NCBI GenBank assembly: GCA_019421365.1
Contig: JAHZFJ010000005.1
Coordinates: 46,401-110,400 of the forward strand
Origin: Lachnospiraceae bacterium
GTDB taxonomy: Bacteria > Bacillota > Clostridia > Lachnospirales > Lachnospiraceae
Length of the DNA: 64,000 nucleotides
Direction: 5' to 3'
The notes beneath the pieces are model-generated. The model was not told the origin of the DNA. It was given only the letters and a program-made list of their open reading frames with translations, and ran no database searches. Below are positions 27,671-35,738 of this stretch, piece after piece. Position numbers and translations under genes: made by a program. Each line of letters starts with the position of its first letter. Position 1 is the first letter of the stretch.

Positions 27671-27883
27671 TTATTTTTTTAACAATCTTGCAAAATAAAA
27701 AATTAATAACATTATAACACTAATTGGAAATACAATAATGGCAATGATAATATTTATAGGAGTTAAAATCGTTATTAATAGTATCATAACGGGGAATATA
27801 ATCGCCATTACATACTTTCTATAAAAGCACATAATAAATTCAATAACCAAACAAATAATTGATAATAATAATATATCTGTCAT
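27671..27883 (-). CDS. Small membrane protein (70 aa), divergent from the secreted protein/subtilase pair
   Basis: Almost entirely hydrophobic: one helix at about residues 4-20 and a long run at about 24-64 that could form two more, ending RLLKK. No family was recognised. Two things support it as a real gene: GGAGG lies 9 bp before the ATG, and a consensus promoter (TTGACA, 16 bp, TATAAT) lies upstream on the minus strand. That promoter shares a 13-bp inverted repeat with the promoter of the 28106 gene, so the genes are probably controlled together. An immunity or export-helper role is only speculation. Confidence 0.68.
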   Translation of the reverse strand: MTDILLLSIICLVIEFIMCFYRKYVMAIIFPVMILLITILTPINIIIAIIVFPISVIMLLIFYFARLLKK

Positions 27884-27935
27884 TCATGTTTACCTCCTTC
27901 CATACAATAATAATTCCAAAATATAAATCCTCTAT

Positions 27936-27963
27936 ATTATAACACAAATACGAAAAATGTCAA
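27936..27963 (-). promoter_or_regulatory. Consensus promoter for the 70-aa membrane protein
   Basis: On the minus strand TTGACA (27963-27958), 16 bp, TATAAT (27941-27936). The -35 box lies inside the left arm of the shared inverted repeat. Confidence 0.75.
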
Positions 27964-27987
27964 ATTAATGAAAAAATTTGACATTTT
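27954..27987. promoter_or_regulatory. Perfect 13-bp inverted repeat covering both divergent -35 boxes
   Basis: AAAATGTCAAATT (27954-27966) and AATTTGACATTTT (27975-27987), 8 bp apart. Each arm carries one TTGACA. It could be an operator for a regulator acting on both promoters, or simply symmetric promoters. Confidence 0.7.
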
Positions 27988-28006
27988 ATAAAATATATTG
28001 TAATAT
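27978..28006 (+). promoter_or_regulatory. Consensus promoter for the secreted protein/subtilase operon
   Basis: TTGACA, 17 bp, TAATAT. Start point near 28013, about 90 bases before the first gene. A GAAAGGAGG at 28050-28058 is too far from any long frame to matter. Confidence 0.8.
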
Positions 28007-28105
28007 ATAAGCAACTTCATTTGATAAAATAATTATTTATAAATAATTTTGAAAGGAGGTCTTTTTTATTAAATGTTGTAATCTAATAACAAAAAGGAGA
28101 ACATT

Positions 28106-29170
28106 ATGATAAAGAGTATAAAAAAGTTTGTTAGCGTATCTTTAATTTTAGGTTTATTTATATCAAATAACAGTATAAGTGCAGCTCAATATGAGGATTA
28201 TCATTCCCAACAACCATTTGAAGAAAATTTTGTTATTTCAGATTCTAATGTTAATGATTATCAAGAAATAATTATTAATCATGGTTTACCAGCGGAACAA
28301 ATTTCGCAATTATCAAGTGAGGAAATTCAATCAATGGCAGAAGCTATTATAGAGGATCCTAATAACGTTACTTTCACCACTACTAAAATGTATGTTGATA
28401 ATTTAGAAATAATTGAATTTGTAACAAATTCCTCCGATTACGAGCTTGAAAATTATGGTTATTCTGAAAGTGACATTAAAGAAACTAGGGACCAAATTAA
28501 AATAATTCAAGATGCATCTTGTGAAGAACTGGTTTCAAATTATAATATTCCTATGTCAGAAGCTAGAATGATAAAAATGTCAGCTACACCATCATCAGAA
28601 TATGAAGCACCAAAAACCTCTGACGATGTATTTACAACGTCTAGTTCGATTTCTCAATCTGAACTAACATTTACTCTAGGTGTAACTAGCTCTTCCACAT
28701 CAACAAAACCAATTTATAATGGAACTATATTATTTTCTTGGAATACACCGTACTTTATGACTATTTTCAAAGACCGTATAGGTTTAGCTTGGGGTGGTGG
28801 TTCATTAAATATAACCGATATAAAATCTAACGTAGACTATTATTCAGTTAGTGGTGTTGCCGGGGCTTTTAAATATAATAATTTTTATACAAGTAAGTCT
28901 TGGAGCTATAATGAAACACCTAATACTGGTGTAGAATTCTATACTCCACAATCTATTACTAATGTGACTGATATTAAAATCAAATCAGGGAAAATTACAT
29001 TTGTCCTCTCACAAACTAAGAAAGAAGGAAAATATACAAATATAATTGCTCAATATGGTCATAATGTCTACCAAGTTGTTGGATCTGACCTATCATTAGC
29101 TGGTGGTACTGTAACTTTTTCATCAGGTTATGATGTAAGTCCATCAAGAAGCGTTACAGTAATGTACTAA
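28106..29170 (+). CDS. Secreted protein of unknown function
   Basis: A 354-aa exported protein: signal peptide (about 1-27, ending SISAAQ), an acidic, helix-prone region (about 30-160) rich in Glu, Asn and Ser, and a C-terminal beta-rich region (about 185-354) with alternating Tyr/Thr/Ser/Val and the phrase GLAWGGGSLN. No family was recognised. AAAGGAG stands before the ATG. It has its own consensus promoter and is followed 25 bp later by a membrane-anchored subtilase. The pair may be a substrate and its protease, by context only. Base composition is more AT-rich than the flanking metabolic genes. Confidence 0.8.
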   Translation: MIKSIKKFVSVSLILGLFISNNSISAAQYEDYHSQQPFEENFVISDSNVNDYQEIIINHGLPAEQISQLSSEEIQSMAEAIIEDPNNVTFTTTKMYVDNLEIIEFVTNSSDYELENYGYSESDIKETRDQIKIIQDASCEELVSNYNIPMSEARMIKMSATPSSEYEAPKTSDDVFTTSSSISQSELTFTLGVTSSSTSTKPIYNGTILFSWNTPYFMTIFKDRIGLAWGGGSLNITDIKSNVDYYSVSGVAGAFKYNNFYTSKSWSYNETPNTGVEFYTPQSITNVTDIKIKSGKITFVLSQTKKEGKYTNIIAQYGHNVYQVVGSDLSLAGGTVTFSSGYDVSPSRSVTVMY

Positions 29171-29195
29171 AAATATTATTAGGACTGATAATTTA

Positions 29196-30272
29196 ATGAA
29201 ATCCAAAAAGAAAATTTACTTAATAATTTTTCTCGTATTATTGTTTTCCCTAGGTAGTCTAGTTATCTATTATTACTTCTCTATATATGCTAAGAGAATT
29301 ACATATAAAAACCAATGGGGACTGTACAATTATGGGCAAACTGTTGAGGAAAATAAAGGTACCAATGGCATTGACATAAATATAGCGTCACTAAATACTA
29401 AATCATCTGATACAAGAACAATAATTGCACTTATCGATTCTGGTATTGATTTATCAATTTTTAATAGTGATAATATATTTATTAACAATGGTGAAATACC
29501 AGATAACGGTATAGATGATGACAACAACGGTTTTATTGATGACATAAACGGTTGGGATTTTTATAATTTTGATAACACTATATATGATAATTACCTTAGC
29601 GATTATCATGGTACTTATATTACGAGCTTAATTATTGGTAGTAGTAAACAAAACGATTTTATTCCAGTTTCTCCTAATTCAATTATACTTCCAATAAAAT
29701 GTGTCGAAGGATCAAAAGGGGATATTGACGATTTAATTTTAGGAATAGAATATGCTCATGCAATGGGGGCAAAAATAGTCAATTGTAGTTGGGATTTTGC
29801 AGACTTCAATGACAAACTTTATTCTACTATAAAAAAATATGATGATATGTTATTTGTATGCACTGCTGGTAAATTTGGAAACGATTTGAAAAATACTCCT
29901 GCTTATCCGGCTTGCTTTAATTTGGATAATATAATTGTTGTAACCGCAATTGACAATAATGGTGATGTTGTTTCTAATTCTGGTTATGGTTCTTATTCAG
30001 ATATTGCAGCCCCTGGTAAATCTATATATGGAATATTACCAGAGGGGGATATTACGTATTCTGATGGTACCTCCCCAGCCACTGCATACGTTTCAGGAAT
30101 CGCATCTGTAATTTATGAGTATTGCGGGACACTCTCCCCAATGGAAGTTAAAGATATAATAAAAAAAAGTGCTAAAAAACTTAATAAGCTTGATGGTATC
30201 GTTGATTCTGGGGGGATTGTTGATGTAGCAAAATGCATAGATATTGTTATAAAGAGCAATATTTCTAATTAA
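29196..30272 (+). CDS. Membrane-anchored S8 family (subtilisin-like) serine peptidase, oxyanion Asn replaced
   Basis: A 358-aa protein with one N-terminal membrane helix (about 7-29) and an extracellular subtilase domain. The triad is visible: Asp81 in ALIDSGID, His138 in DYHGTY, Ser293 in DGTSPATAYVSG. NGIDDDNNGFIDDINGWDF is typical of the family. The segment that normally reads AAGN, supplying the oxyanion-hole Asn, reads TAGKFGND, with Lys226 in that place. Activity is therefore uncertain; Asn229 nearby might substitute. The ribosome site (AGGA, 11 bp away) is weak, suggesting coupling to the secreted protein before it. It ends the operon. Confidence 0.88.
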   Translation: MKSKKKIYLIIFLVLLFSLGSLVIYYYFSIYAKRITYKNQWGLYNYGQTVEENKGTNGIDINIASLNTKSSDTRTIIALIDSGIDLSIFNSDNIFINNGEIPDNGIDDDNNGFIDDINGWDFYNFDNTIYDNYLSDYHGTYITSLIIGSSKQNDFIPVSPNSIILPIKCVEGSKGDIDDLILGIEYAHAMGAKIVNCSWDFADFNDKLYSTIKKYDDMLFVCTAGKFGNDLKNTPAYPACFNLDNIIVVTAIDNNGDVVSNSGYGSYSDIAAPGKSIYGILPEGDITYSDGTSPATAYVSGIASVIYEYCGTLSPMEVKDIIKKSAKKLNKLDGIVDSGGIVDVAKCIDIVIKSNISN

Positions 30273-30761
30273 ATATTCACATCTACTATTTTTATATATT
30301 ATACTTAAACTCAATGAAATCGATAATACATTATTGATGCTATTTATCAAACTAAAGGCAAGTAAAGATTTTTATCTTTAACTTGCCTTTAGTATTATCT
30401 TACTATTGCGTCTGGTTCCTGTGTTGTATAAAGAACCAAATTGATAATAGATTTGTTAATAGTTTAGTAAAGGCGAAGACAAACAAGCTGATTTTATACT
30501 TAACTGTATTATACATCTATATTATACATTTAATAAATCCTCGACAAATACCAATAAAAATAAACCATTTAGTGAATACATCATATCTTTAATGATAGAA
30601 TTATGATATGTATCATTTTTGTGCTAATATCATTGTTTAATTGATACTACTGCATCAATTAGCACATAGCCTGTTTTTATGGTGATTAATTTTTGGTTTT
30701 TCCTTAAATACAAAATAGTTTTGAATTTAAGAAACAAGTCGTCCGTTTTAAACTTAAAATA
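30273..30761. other. Gap with terminator and unclear gene debris
   Basis: It holds the hairpin at 30352-30392. A short open stretch (about 30465-30603) reads FSKGEDKQADFILNCIIHLY and on to a stop, but it has no start, ribosome site or recognised family. The IS3 fragment begins at the right edge. Confidence 0.4.
30352..30392 (+). terminator. Hairpin after the subtilase gene
   Basis: CTAAAGGCAAG-TAAAGAT pairs with ATCTTTAACTTGCCTTTAG with one bulge. It is probably the operon terminator although the T tract is poor. Confidence 0.7.
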
Positions 30762-30941
30762 GAGAATCATCCACAGACTCCGAGGGAAAAACCAGGTCAT
30801 AAACTGGAACATAATATTTTGGAAATCAGAGCGACTAATAAGGGTTTTGGCTATTGGCGTATTTATGGAGAAATAAGAGAGCAAGGGGTGGTTTTAAACA
30901 AGAAACGTGTTCAACGAATTGTACAGAAGATAGGCCTTTAA
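30762..30941 (+). pseudogene. IS3-family transposase OrfB, N-terminal fragment
   Basis: The frame reads ATNKGFGYWRIYGEIREQG then LNKKRVQRIVQKIGL and a TAA at 30939-30941. This is the conserved HTH_21 region of IS3/IS150-type OrfB. No OrfA or start is present. Confidence 0.8.
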
Positions 30942-31120
30942 ATGAGGCCGTAGGAGTCACAAGAGACTGTAAATACAGACGTGCATTCCACTTAGATCAA
31001 GGATGGGTTTATCAGATGAATGCATATATTCATACATTTAAGGACAACGAGATTTTTCAAAGTATGTCCTGGAACGGTAATTGTTACAACAACTCCGTAA
31101 TGGAAAATTTCTTTCACACT
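30935..31120 (+). pseudogene. IS3-family transposase OrfB, C-terminal catalytic fragment
   Basis: In a shifted frame the sequence gives FHLDQGWVYQ and IFQSMSWNGNCYNNSVMENF, the rve-domain DDE region around the second Asp and Glu. About 100 residues between this piece and the N-terminal fragment are missing. It then runs without a stop into an alcohol dehydrogenase fragment. Confidence 0.8.
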
Positions 31121-31633
31121 TGTGGGCAATGTGAATTTTGCCTTACTGGAAATGATAACTATTGTCCAGAAATAAAATATTGCCGAGGAATAAACTTAGA
31201 TGGTGGATTAGCAGATTATACAGTTGTGTCTGATGAAAATACAGTTAACGAAATTATGAAAATTACTAATGGACGAGGCGTTGATGCCGTGATTGACTTT
31301 GTTGGTATTGATGCTACATTTAATATGGCTAAAGCAATAACAAAAAGTTTGGGAACAATTGTTATCAACGGCATTAATGAGGATTCATTAGGCGTTGCTT
31401 ATGGTAAAATTAAAGGTGGTGTTGATGTTCGTGTCAGTGAAGGCGGTACATTAAATCAGATGAGACAGCTAGTAGCATTGGCTCAATCTGATAAATTAAA
31501 GATTAATGTTGAGCATTACGGCTTTGATCAATTACCAAAGGCTTTAGATGATTTACGTAACGGAAGAATTACAGGTCGTGGAGTTATCAATTTGATTAAA
31601 TCTGGTTTGCGTTTCAACAATATAAAGCTCTAA
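31121..31633 (+). pseudogene. Truncated zinc-dependent alcohol dehydrogenase
   Basis: It begins at the structural-zinc loop CGQCEFCLTGNDNYC, continues GINLDGGLADYTVVSDENTV, then jumps directly to NEIMKITNGRGVDAVIDFVG and the C-terminal substrate-domain tail ending at GRGVINL. The N-terminal catalytic-zinc half and about 90 residues carrying the GxGxxG NAD motif are missing. It is in frame with the IS3 fragment before it, so a chimeric frame from 30854 to 31633 stays open by chance. Confidence 0.8.
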
Positions 31634-31664
31634 ACATTTTTTTGTAAATGTTTAGAGCTTTATA
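31621..31664. terminator. Bidirectional terminator
   Basis: A perfect 18-bp stem (tataaagctctaaacatt with its complement) lies between the dehydrogenase remnant and the convergent hydrolase gene. Confidence 0.9.
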
Positions 31665-31671
31665 TTGTCTT

Positions 31672-32643
31672 TTACTTAACATACCTATTAATAAAATCAA
31701 TTATTGTTGACCAATATAATTCAGGATCAACATCTTTTGATTTTGCGTGTCCAGCACCAGCTATTATTAATTTTTCCTTTTCAACTTTAGTAGCGCTATA
31801 TAGCTCATCTAACATATGAGATGGTACGAAGGTATCGGAATCACCGTGAATGAATAGCATCGGTGTTTTTGAATTCTTAACTTGGTCGATAGCAGAGGCT
31901 TCCCCTAACCAATAACCAGCTCGAATCTTACCTATTAAGCTTGCAGTATGCATCATCGGAAAAGCAGGAAGGCCAAATAATTCCTTAAGCTGATATGAAA
32001 ATTCATCCCAAGCAGAGGTATAACCACAATCTTCAATGATTGCCTTAACATTGCTTGGCAGCTCTTCCCCAGAAACATTCATAACAGTGGAAGCACCCAT
32101 TGAGACACCGAATAGTACAATTTGTGAATCCTCATTATCATCTACAATATACTGAATTAAGTCGATAATATCAAATCGCTCATCCCAACCCATTCCAATA
32201 TAATCACCTTCACTTAGTCCATGCCCACGTAAGTCAGGGAGGATAACGTTATAGCCCATGTCATAGAATTTCCTTGCGTAAGGGGCCATTAACTTACCTT
32301 CAGAGGTATAGCCGTGAACAGCAATAATCCATTTGTCTGTAGAATTATTAGGAAGTAAATAGTTGTGAAGTTTTAAGCCATCTTTTGATGTAACATAAAA
32401 ATCTTCATAATTACTTTCTTCGAGAAACCAAGTGGTATCATCAATTGTTACAGTACCGCTTGTTTCTTCTTGGTTTACATCTTCTGCCGATGCATTATGG
32501 TCAGCATTAAAGATGAAATCTTTCGGTGTGTCAGGGTTAAGAGCTAAATTATATAGATAGTTGGAACCAAAACCAAGTCCAATTATTAAGACCAGTACGA
32601 TTACAGTAAGTAATCCAATTATAACTTTTTTATACTTTTTCAT
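31672..32643 (-). CDS. Membrane-anchored alpha/beta hydrolase
   Basis: A 323-aa serine hydrolase anchored by one N-terminal helix (about 7-30) with the catalytic domain outside the membrane. The oxyanion HGYTS, LRGHGLSEG, nucleophile elbow GVSMGAS, acid in HGDSDTFVP and terminal His in AGAGHAKS are all present. The closest types are the YqkD/BAAT-like extended esterases of Firmicutes. AGAGGAG lies before the ATG on the minus strand. It is a single-gene unit; the substrate is unknown. Confidence 0.9.
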   Translation of the reverse strand: MKKYKKVIIGLLTVIVLVLIIGLGFGSNYLYNLALNPDTPKDFIFNADHNASAEDVNQEETSGTVTIDDTTWFLEESNYEDFYVTSKDGLKLHNYLLPNNSTDKWIIAVHGYTSEGKLMAPYARKFYDMGYNVILPDLRGHGLSEGDYIGMGWDERFDIIDLIQYIVDDNEDSQIVLFGVSMGASTVMNVSGEELPSNVKAIIEDCGYTSAWDEFSYQLKELFGLPAFPMMHTASLIGKIRAGYWLGEASAIDQVKNSKTPMLFIHGDSDTFVPSHMLDELYSATKVEKEKLIIAGAGHAKSKDVDPELYWSTIIDFINRYVK

Positions 32644-32773
32644 ACGTATATTAACTCCTCTTTTGTTTTGTGAATTATTATAACATGGAACTAGTATGAA
32701 ATAAAGCTTTGATTATCAAAACAATCTAGTATAATACTGCCATAAAGAAAACGTTTAGCTTTTGAATAAAATA

Positions 32774-32808
32774 TTGACTTGTAATAGTTTTAGAAGTAAT
32801 ATTCGATA
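32774..32808 (+). promoter_or_regulatory. Overlapping sigma-A and sigma-D candidate promoters for motAB
   Basis: Sigma-A: TTGACT (32774), 17 bp, TAATAT (32797-32802). Sigma-D (FliA): TAAT (32782-32785), exactly 15 bp, ATTCGATA (32801-32808), resembling TAAA-N15-GCCGATAA. Motility genes are classic sigma-D targets. Confidence 0.5.
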
Positions 32809-32876
32809 GAAATCAGTATACATAGGGATTTTGCGCCCTATTTTACTTACAGAGGAGAGTAGAAAGGAGTACATAT

Positions 32877-33653
32877 ATGGATTTAGTTACATTGTTGAGT
32901 CTTATATTTTCTTTTATTGCATTAATATTGGCATTTGTTTTAGATGGTGGTGTGTTAAGTGCATTGTTAGAACCAACTGCGGCATTAATTGTATTCGGTG
33001 GAACGCTTGGTGCAATCGGTATGTCATTCGCAGCGAGTGATTTAGCCAAAATACCGAAGTTATTAGCTTTAGCTTTTCGTAAGAAGAAACAGAGTAGAGC
33101 TGAACTACTTACTTATTTTGATTCCATATCAACTATGGTTAGAAAAGAAGGCCTTTTATCGTTAGAAGGTAAGATGAATGAGGATAAGAATATGGATCCT
33201 TTCCTTGTGTCAGGTCTACAGATGGTTGTAGATGGTATTGATATTGATGAAGTAAAGGAAACATTAGAGAATCGAATAATGAACATGCAACAACGACATG
33301 AAAAAGGAATTGGTATCTTTGAGGCAGCAGGTGGATATGCCCCAACTATGGGGGTACTGGGTACTGTTATGGGCTTAGTACATGTTCTTGGTGATTTAAG
33401 TCGTCCTGATGAATTAGGTGGTAAGATTGCCATAGCTTTCATTGCGACATTATATGGTGTAGGATCTGCCAATCTTATATGGCTTCCTATTGCTTCAAAG
33501 CTAAAAGAACTTGATGCGGATGAGACCATAACGAAATATATGATGTTAGATGGTATCACTATGATTCAAAGAGGAAGCAATCCAAGATTAATAGCGGAGC
33601 GTTTGGAGGGATACATAGATAATGAAAATGCAAAAGAAGAAATCAGGAAATAG
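32877..33653 (+). CDS. motA: Flagellar motor stator protein MotA
   Basis: Inner-membrane proton- or sodium-channel stator subunit, 258 aa, with four membrane helices (two near the N-terminus, two at about 150-205) and a cytoplasmic loop. AAGGYAPTMGVLGTVMGLVHVL is the conserved MotA/TolQ pore segment; the torque loop has the basic residues RKKKQSR and the later EKGIG. AGAAAGGAG precedes the ATG. It overlaps motB by 32 bp. No other flagellar genes are in the window, so motAB is a detached pair. Confidence 0.95.
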   Translation: MDLVTLLSLIFSFIALILAFVLDGGVLSALLEPTAALIVFGGTLGAIGMSFAASDLAKIPKLLALAFRKKKQSRAELLTYFDSISTMVRKEGLLSLEGKMNEDKNMDPFLVSGLQMVVDGIDIDEVKETLENRIMNMQQRHEKGIGIFEAAGGYAPTMGVLGTVMGLVHVLGDLSRPDELGGKIAIAFIATLYGVGSANLIWLPIASKLKELDADETITKYMMLDGITMIQRGSNPRLIAERLEGYIDNENAKEEIRK

Positions 33654-34440
33654 TGAGCGTTGGCTGTTGACATATTCGGATTTAATAACTCTATTAATGA
33701 TCCTTTTTATCTTATTATATGCCATCAGTAATGTTAATCAGGCAAAATATGATGAATTAGCAGGTTCTCTAAGTGAATCATTGGGAAAAGGTTCGAATGG
33801 CTCTTTAAATGGTTCTGTTTCCGTATTACCGGGTGGTTTAAGTGTACTACTAGGAGATGGAGCAGTACTGCCAGGTGGAAGCAGTGAAGAATCAGATAAT
33901 ACAACAGATTTAAACGACGGAAGTAATGCTGATAACGGAATTACGGCAGATCAATCACAGAATTCTTCTACAAAAGACCAAATGGAAACATTAAATGATG
34001 ATATTAATAAAATTATTACGGAGAATGACTTAGATCAAGATATCACTACAAATAGTTATGAGGATGGGTTAGTTATTACATTCCCAAGTAGCGTGTTCTT
34101 TGACAGCGGAAATGCGGTTTTAAAAGATACTATGAAGCGAGCACTTGATATCATTGCTGATAAATTGAATGAAATTAATAATGATATTCTTGTAAAAGGA
34201 TTTACCGACAATGTACCTATTAAAGATAGCATGTTCCCATCTAACTGGCAGTTGTCTGCTGTTAGAGCAGCTAATGTTGTTCAGTATCTTATAGAAAAAG
34301 ATAATGTGGATGGAACACGTTTGATGGCAGTAGGTTGTGGAGAGAATAATCCAGTTGCATCGAATGATACGGTAGAAGGAAGAAACAAGAATAGACGTAT
34401 CGAGATGATCATATTAGCTGATGAAAATAAAGTAAATTAG
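33622..34440 (+). CDS. motB: Flagellar motor stator protein MotB
   Basis: A 272-aa partner of MotA: one N-terminal helix with the ion-binding Asp in WLLTYSDLITLLMILFILLY, a Gly/Ser/Asp-rich linker (about 50-120) and a C-terminal OmpA-type peptidoglycan-binding domain (about 140-265, TDNVPI, NWQLSAVRAANVVQYL, NRRIEMII). GGAGGG lies 11 bp before the ATG at 33622; a second ATG two codons later is possible. The acidic linker is longer and more repetitive than in Bacillus MotB. Confidence 0.94.
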   Translation: MKMQKKKSGNSERWLLTYSDLITLLMILFILLYAISNVNQAKYDELAGSLSESLGKGSNGSLNGSVSVLPGGLSVLLGDGAVLPGGSSEESDNTTDLNDGSNADNGITADQSQNSSTKDQMETLNDDINKIITENDLDQDITTNSYEDGLVITFPSSVFFDSGNAVLKDTMKRALDIIADKLNEINNDILVKGFTDNVPIKDSMFPSNWQLSAVRAANVVQYLIEKDNVDGTRLMAVGCGENNPVASNDTVEGRNKNRRIEMIILADENKVN

Positions 34441-34757
34441 ATAATCAGGTTTTAAGGTAGTTTCTAATAATAGTCTCAAAAGGTGACAGACACTTGACAC
34501 GAACACTTTAACGTGATAATCTTTTATTATGAAAGAAGAGCAAAGATATTTGCGGATTATACAGTGATGTAGTCTGCAAGTATCTTTTTTTGTCGTATAG
34601 AATTCTTAAGAAATTCTTTTCCTTGTTTTAGTACATACTATAACTTATAAGATAAGCAGTTGAGAAATTCAGTGTAATGGAGAAGAGTTTCGCAATTGAG
34701 TAATAACTTCAGAGAATTCACAAAAGATTGCTCGACTATAGAAAGGAATAATGAAAT
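34441..34757. other. Gap between motB and the YitT gene
   Basis: It holds a TTGACA (34494-34499) with GATAAT only 15 bp later and a terminator hairpin at 34542-34590. No gene is supported. The hairpin could end the motAB transcript. Confidence 0.5.
34542..34590 (+). terminator. Terminator downstream of motAB
   Basis: AAAGATATTTGCGGATTAT pairs with the segment 34569-34587 with a few mismatches, then a run of T. Confidence 0.75.
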
Positions 34758-35615
34758 ATGCAATGGATTAAAGACAAAAAAGTATGGGCTGATATTTTCT
34801 GGGAGTGTTTCGGAAGTTTTTTGATAGCGATTGCTCTCTATAATTTTGCCCTTAATGCGAATTTTCCGATGACTGGTTTTTCTGGTATTGCGATGATTTT
34901 TTATCGTCTATATGAGGCTCCCATCGGTATAACAACAATTATTCTAAATATTCCTGTAGCGTTTATATGTTATCGCTTAATTGGTAGAAGTTTTTTACTA
35001 CGTTCCTTACGTTGTATGGTAATTTCATCGTTAATGATTGATTATTTAGCTCCTTTATTACCATTATATAATGGTAACAGAATGTTAGCGGCTATTGTAA
35101 CAGGAACATTAGGTGGTATAGGTTATGCAGTAATCTATATGCGCAATTCATCCACAGGTGGTTCTGATTTCTTAATTATGGCAGCAAAGGCGATTCGACC
35201 TCATATGAAACTAGGTACGATTGCATTCCTATCAGATATTGGTATTATCTTAGTTGGTGGTATTATCTTCAAAGATATGGACGGTATCATATATGGTATG
35301 ATAATTAATTTCTTATTTGCCGTGGTAGTAGATAGAGTTATGTGTGGTTTGAATTCAGGTAAAGTTGCTTTAATAGTTACTAAACGAGGCGAAGAAGTAT
35401 GTGATCTCATAGATGAATGTTGTGGACGAGGCTCAACGATACTTGATGGTAGAGGTGGCTATAAAAAAGATGAGAAACAAGTTGTTATGGTTGCTTGTAA
35501 TGCGAAGCAGATGTATCAAGTTGAGAAGGCAGTTAAAGAGTTAGAGGAAGAGGTATTCATTATTGTGATGGATGCCAATGAGATACACGGAGAAGGATTT
35601 CGTGTGTTTGGGTAA
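34758..35615 (+). CDS. YitT family membrane protein
   Basis: A 285-aa YitT (DUF161) protein with about five membrane helices and a C-terminal cytoplasmic DUF2179 domain (about 200-280, ILDGRGGYKKDEKQVVMVAC and MDANEIHGEGF). NFPMTGFSGIAMI and MRNSSTGGSDFL are family hallmarks. Function is not established. GAAAGGAA precedes the ATG. It stands about 120 bp before the YfcC-type transporter, with no clear operon link. Confidence 0.92.
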   Translation: MQWIKDKKVWADIFWECFGSFLIAIALYNFALNANFPMTGFSGIAMIFYRLYEAPIGITTIILNIPVAFICYRLIGRSFLLRSLRCMVISSLMIDYLAPLLPLYNGNRMLAAIVTGTLGGIGYAVIYMRNSSTGGSDFLIMAAKAIRPHMKLGTIAFLSDIGIILVGGIIFKDMDGIIYGMIINFLFAVVVDRVMCGLNSGKVALIVTKRGEEVCDLIDECCGRGSTILDGRGGYKKDEKQVVMVACNAKQMYQVEKAVKELEEEVFIIVMDANEIHGEGFRVFG

Positions 35616-35738
35616 ATAGCCCAAATCAATGTTAGGTGATTACTTTTAGGTGATAAAATAAATTACTGTAATATGGATAAAATCACGGATTAGTTAGCAT
35701 CTTAATCTTATATTAATTTTTTGAGGTATAGAGAAGCT

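Noticed and set aside
30383..30603. Small frames in the gap after the subtilase
   Set aside because: One begins at an unsupported TTG, the other has no start and follows stops. Neither matches a known family, so they are left as debris.
30854..31633. A single novel 259-aa protein gene
   Set aside because: It starts at a TTG without ribosome site inside an IS3 fragment and joins parts of two unrelated families. It is better read as two adjoining pseudogenes.
34480..34520. TTGACA with GATAAT as a promoter for a small RNA ending at the 34542-34590 hairpin
   Set aside because: The spacing is only 15 bp and the product would be about 60 bases, mostly the terminator itself. It is too weak to list as a feature.
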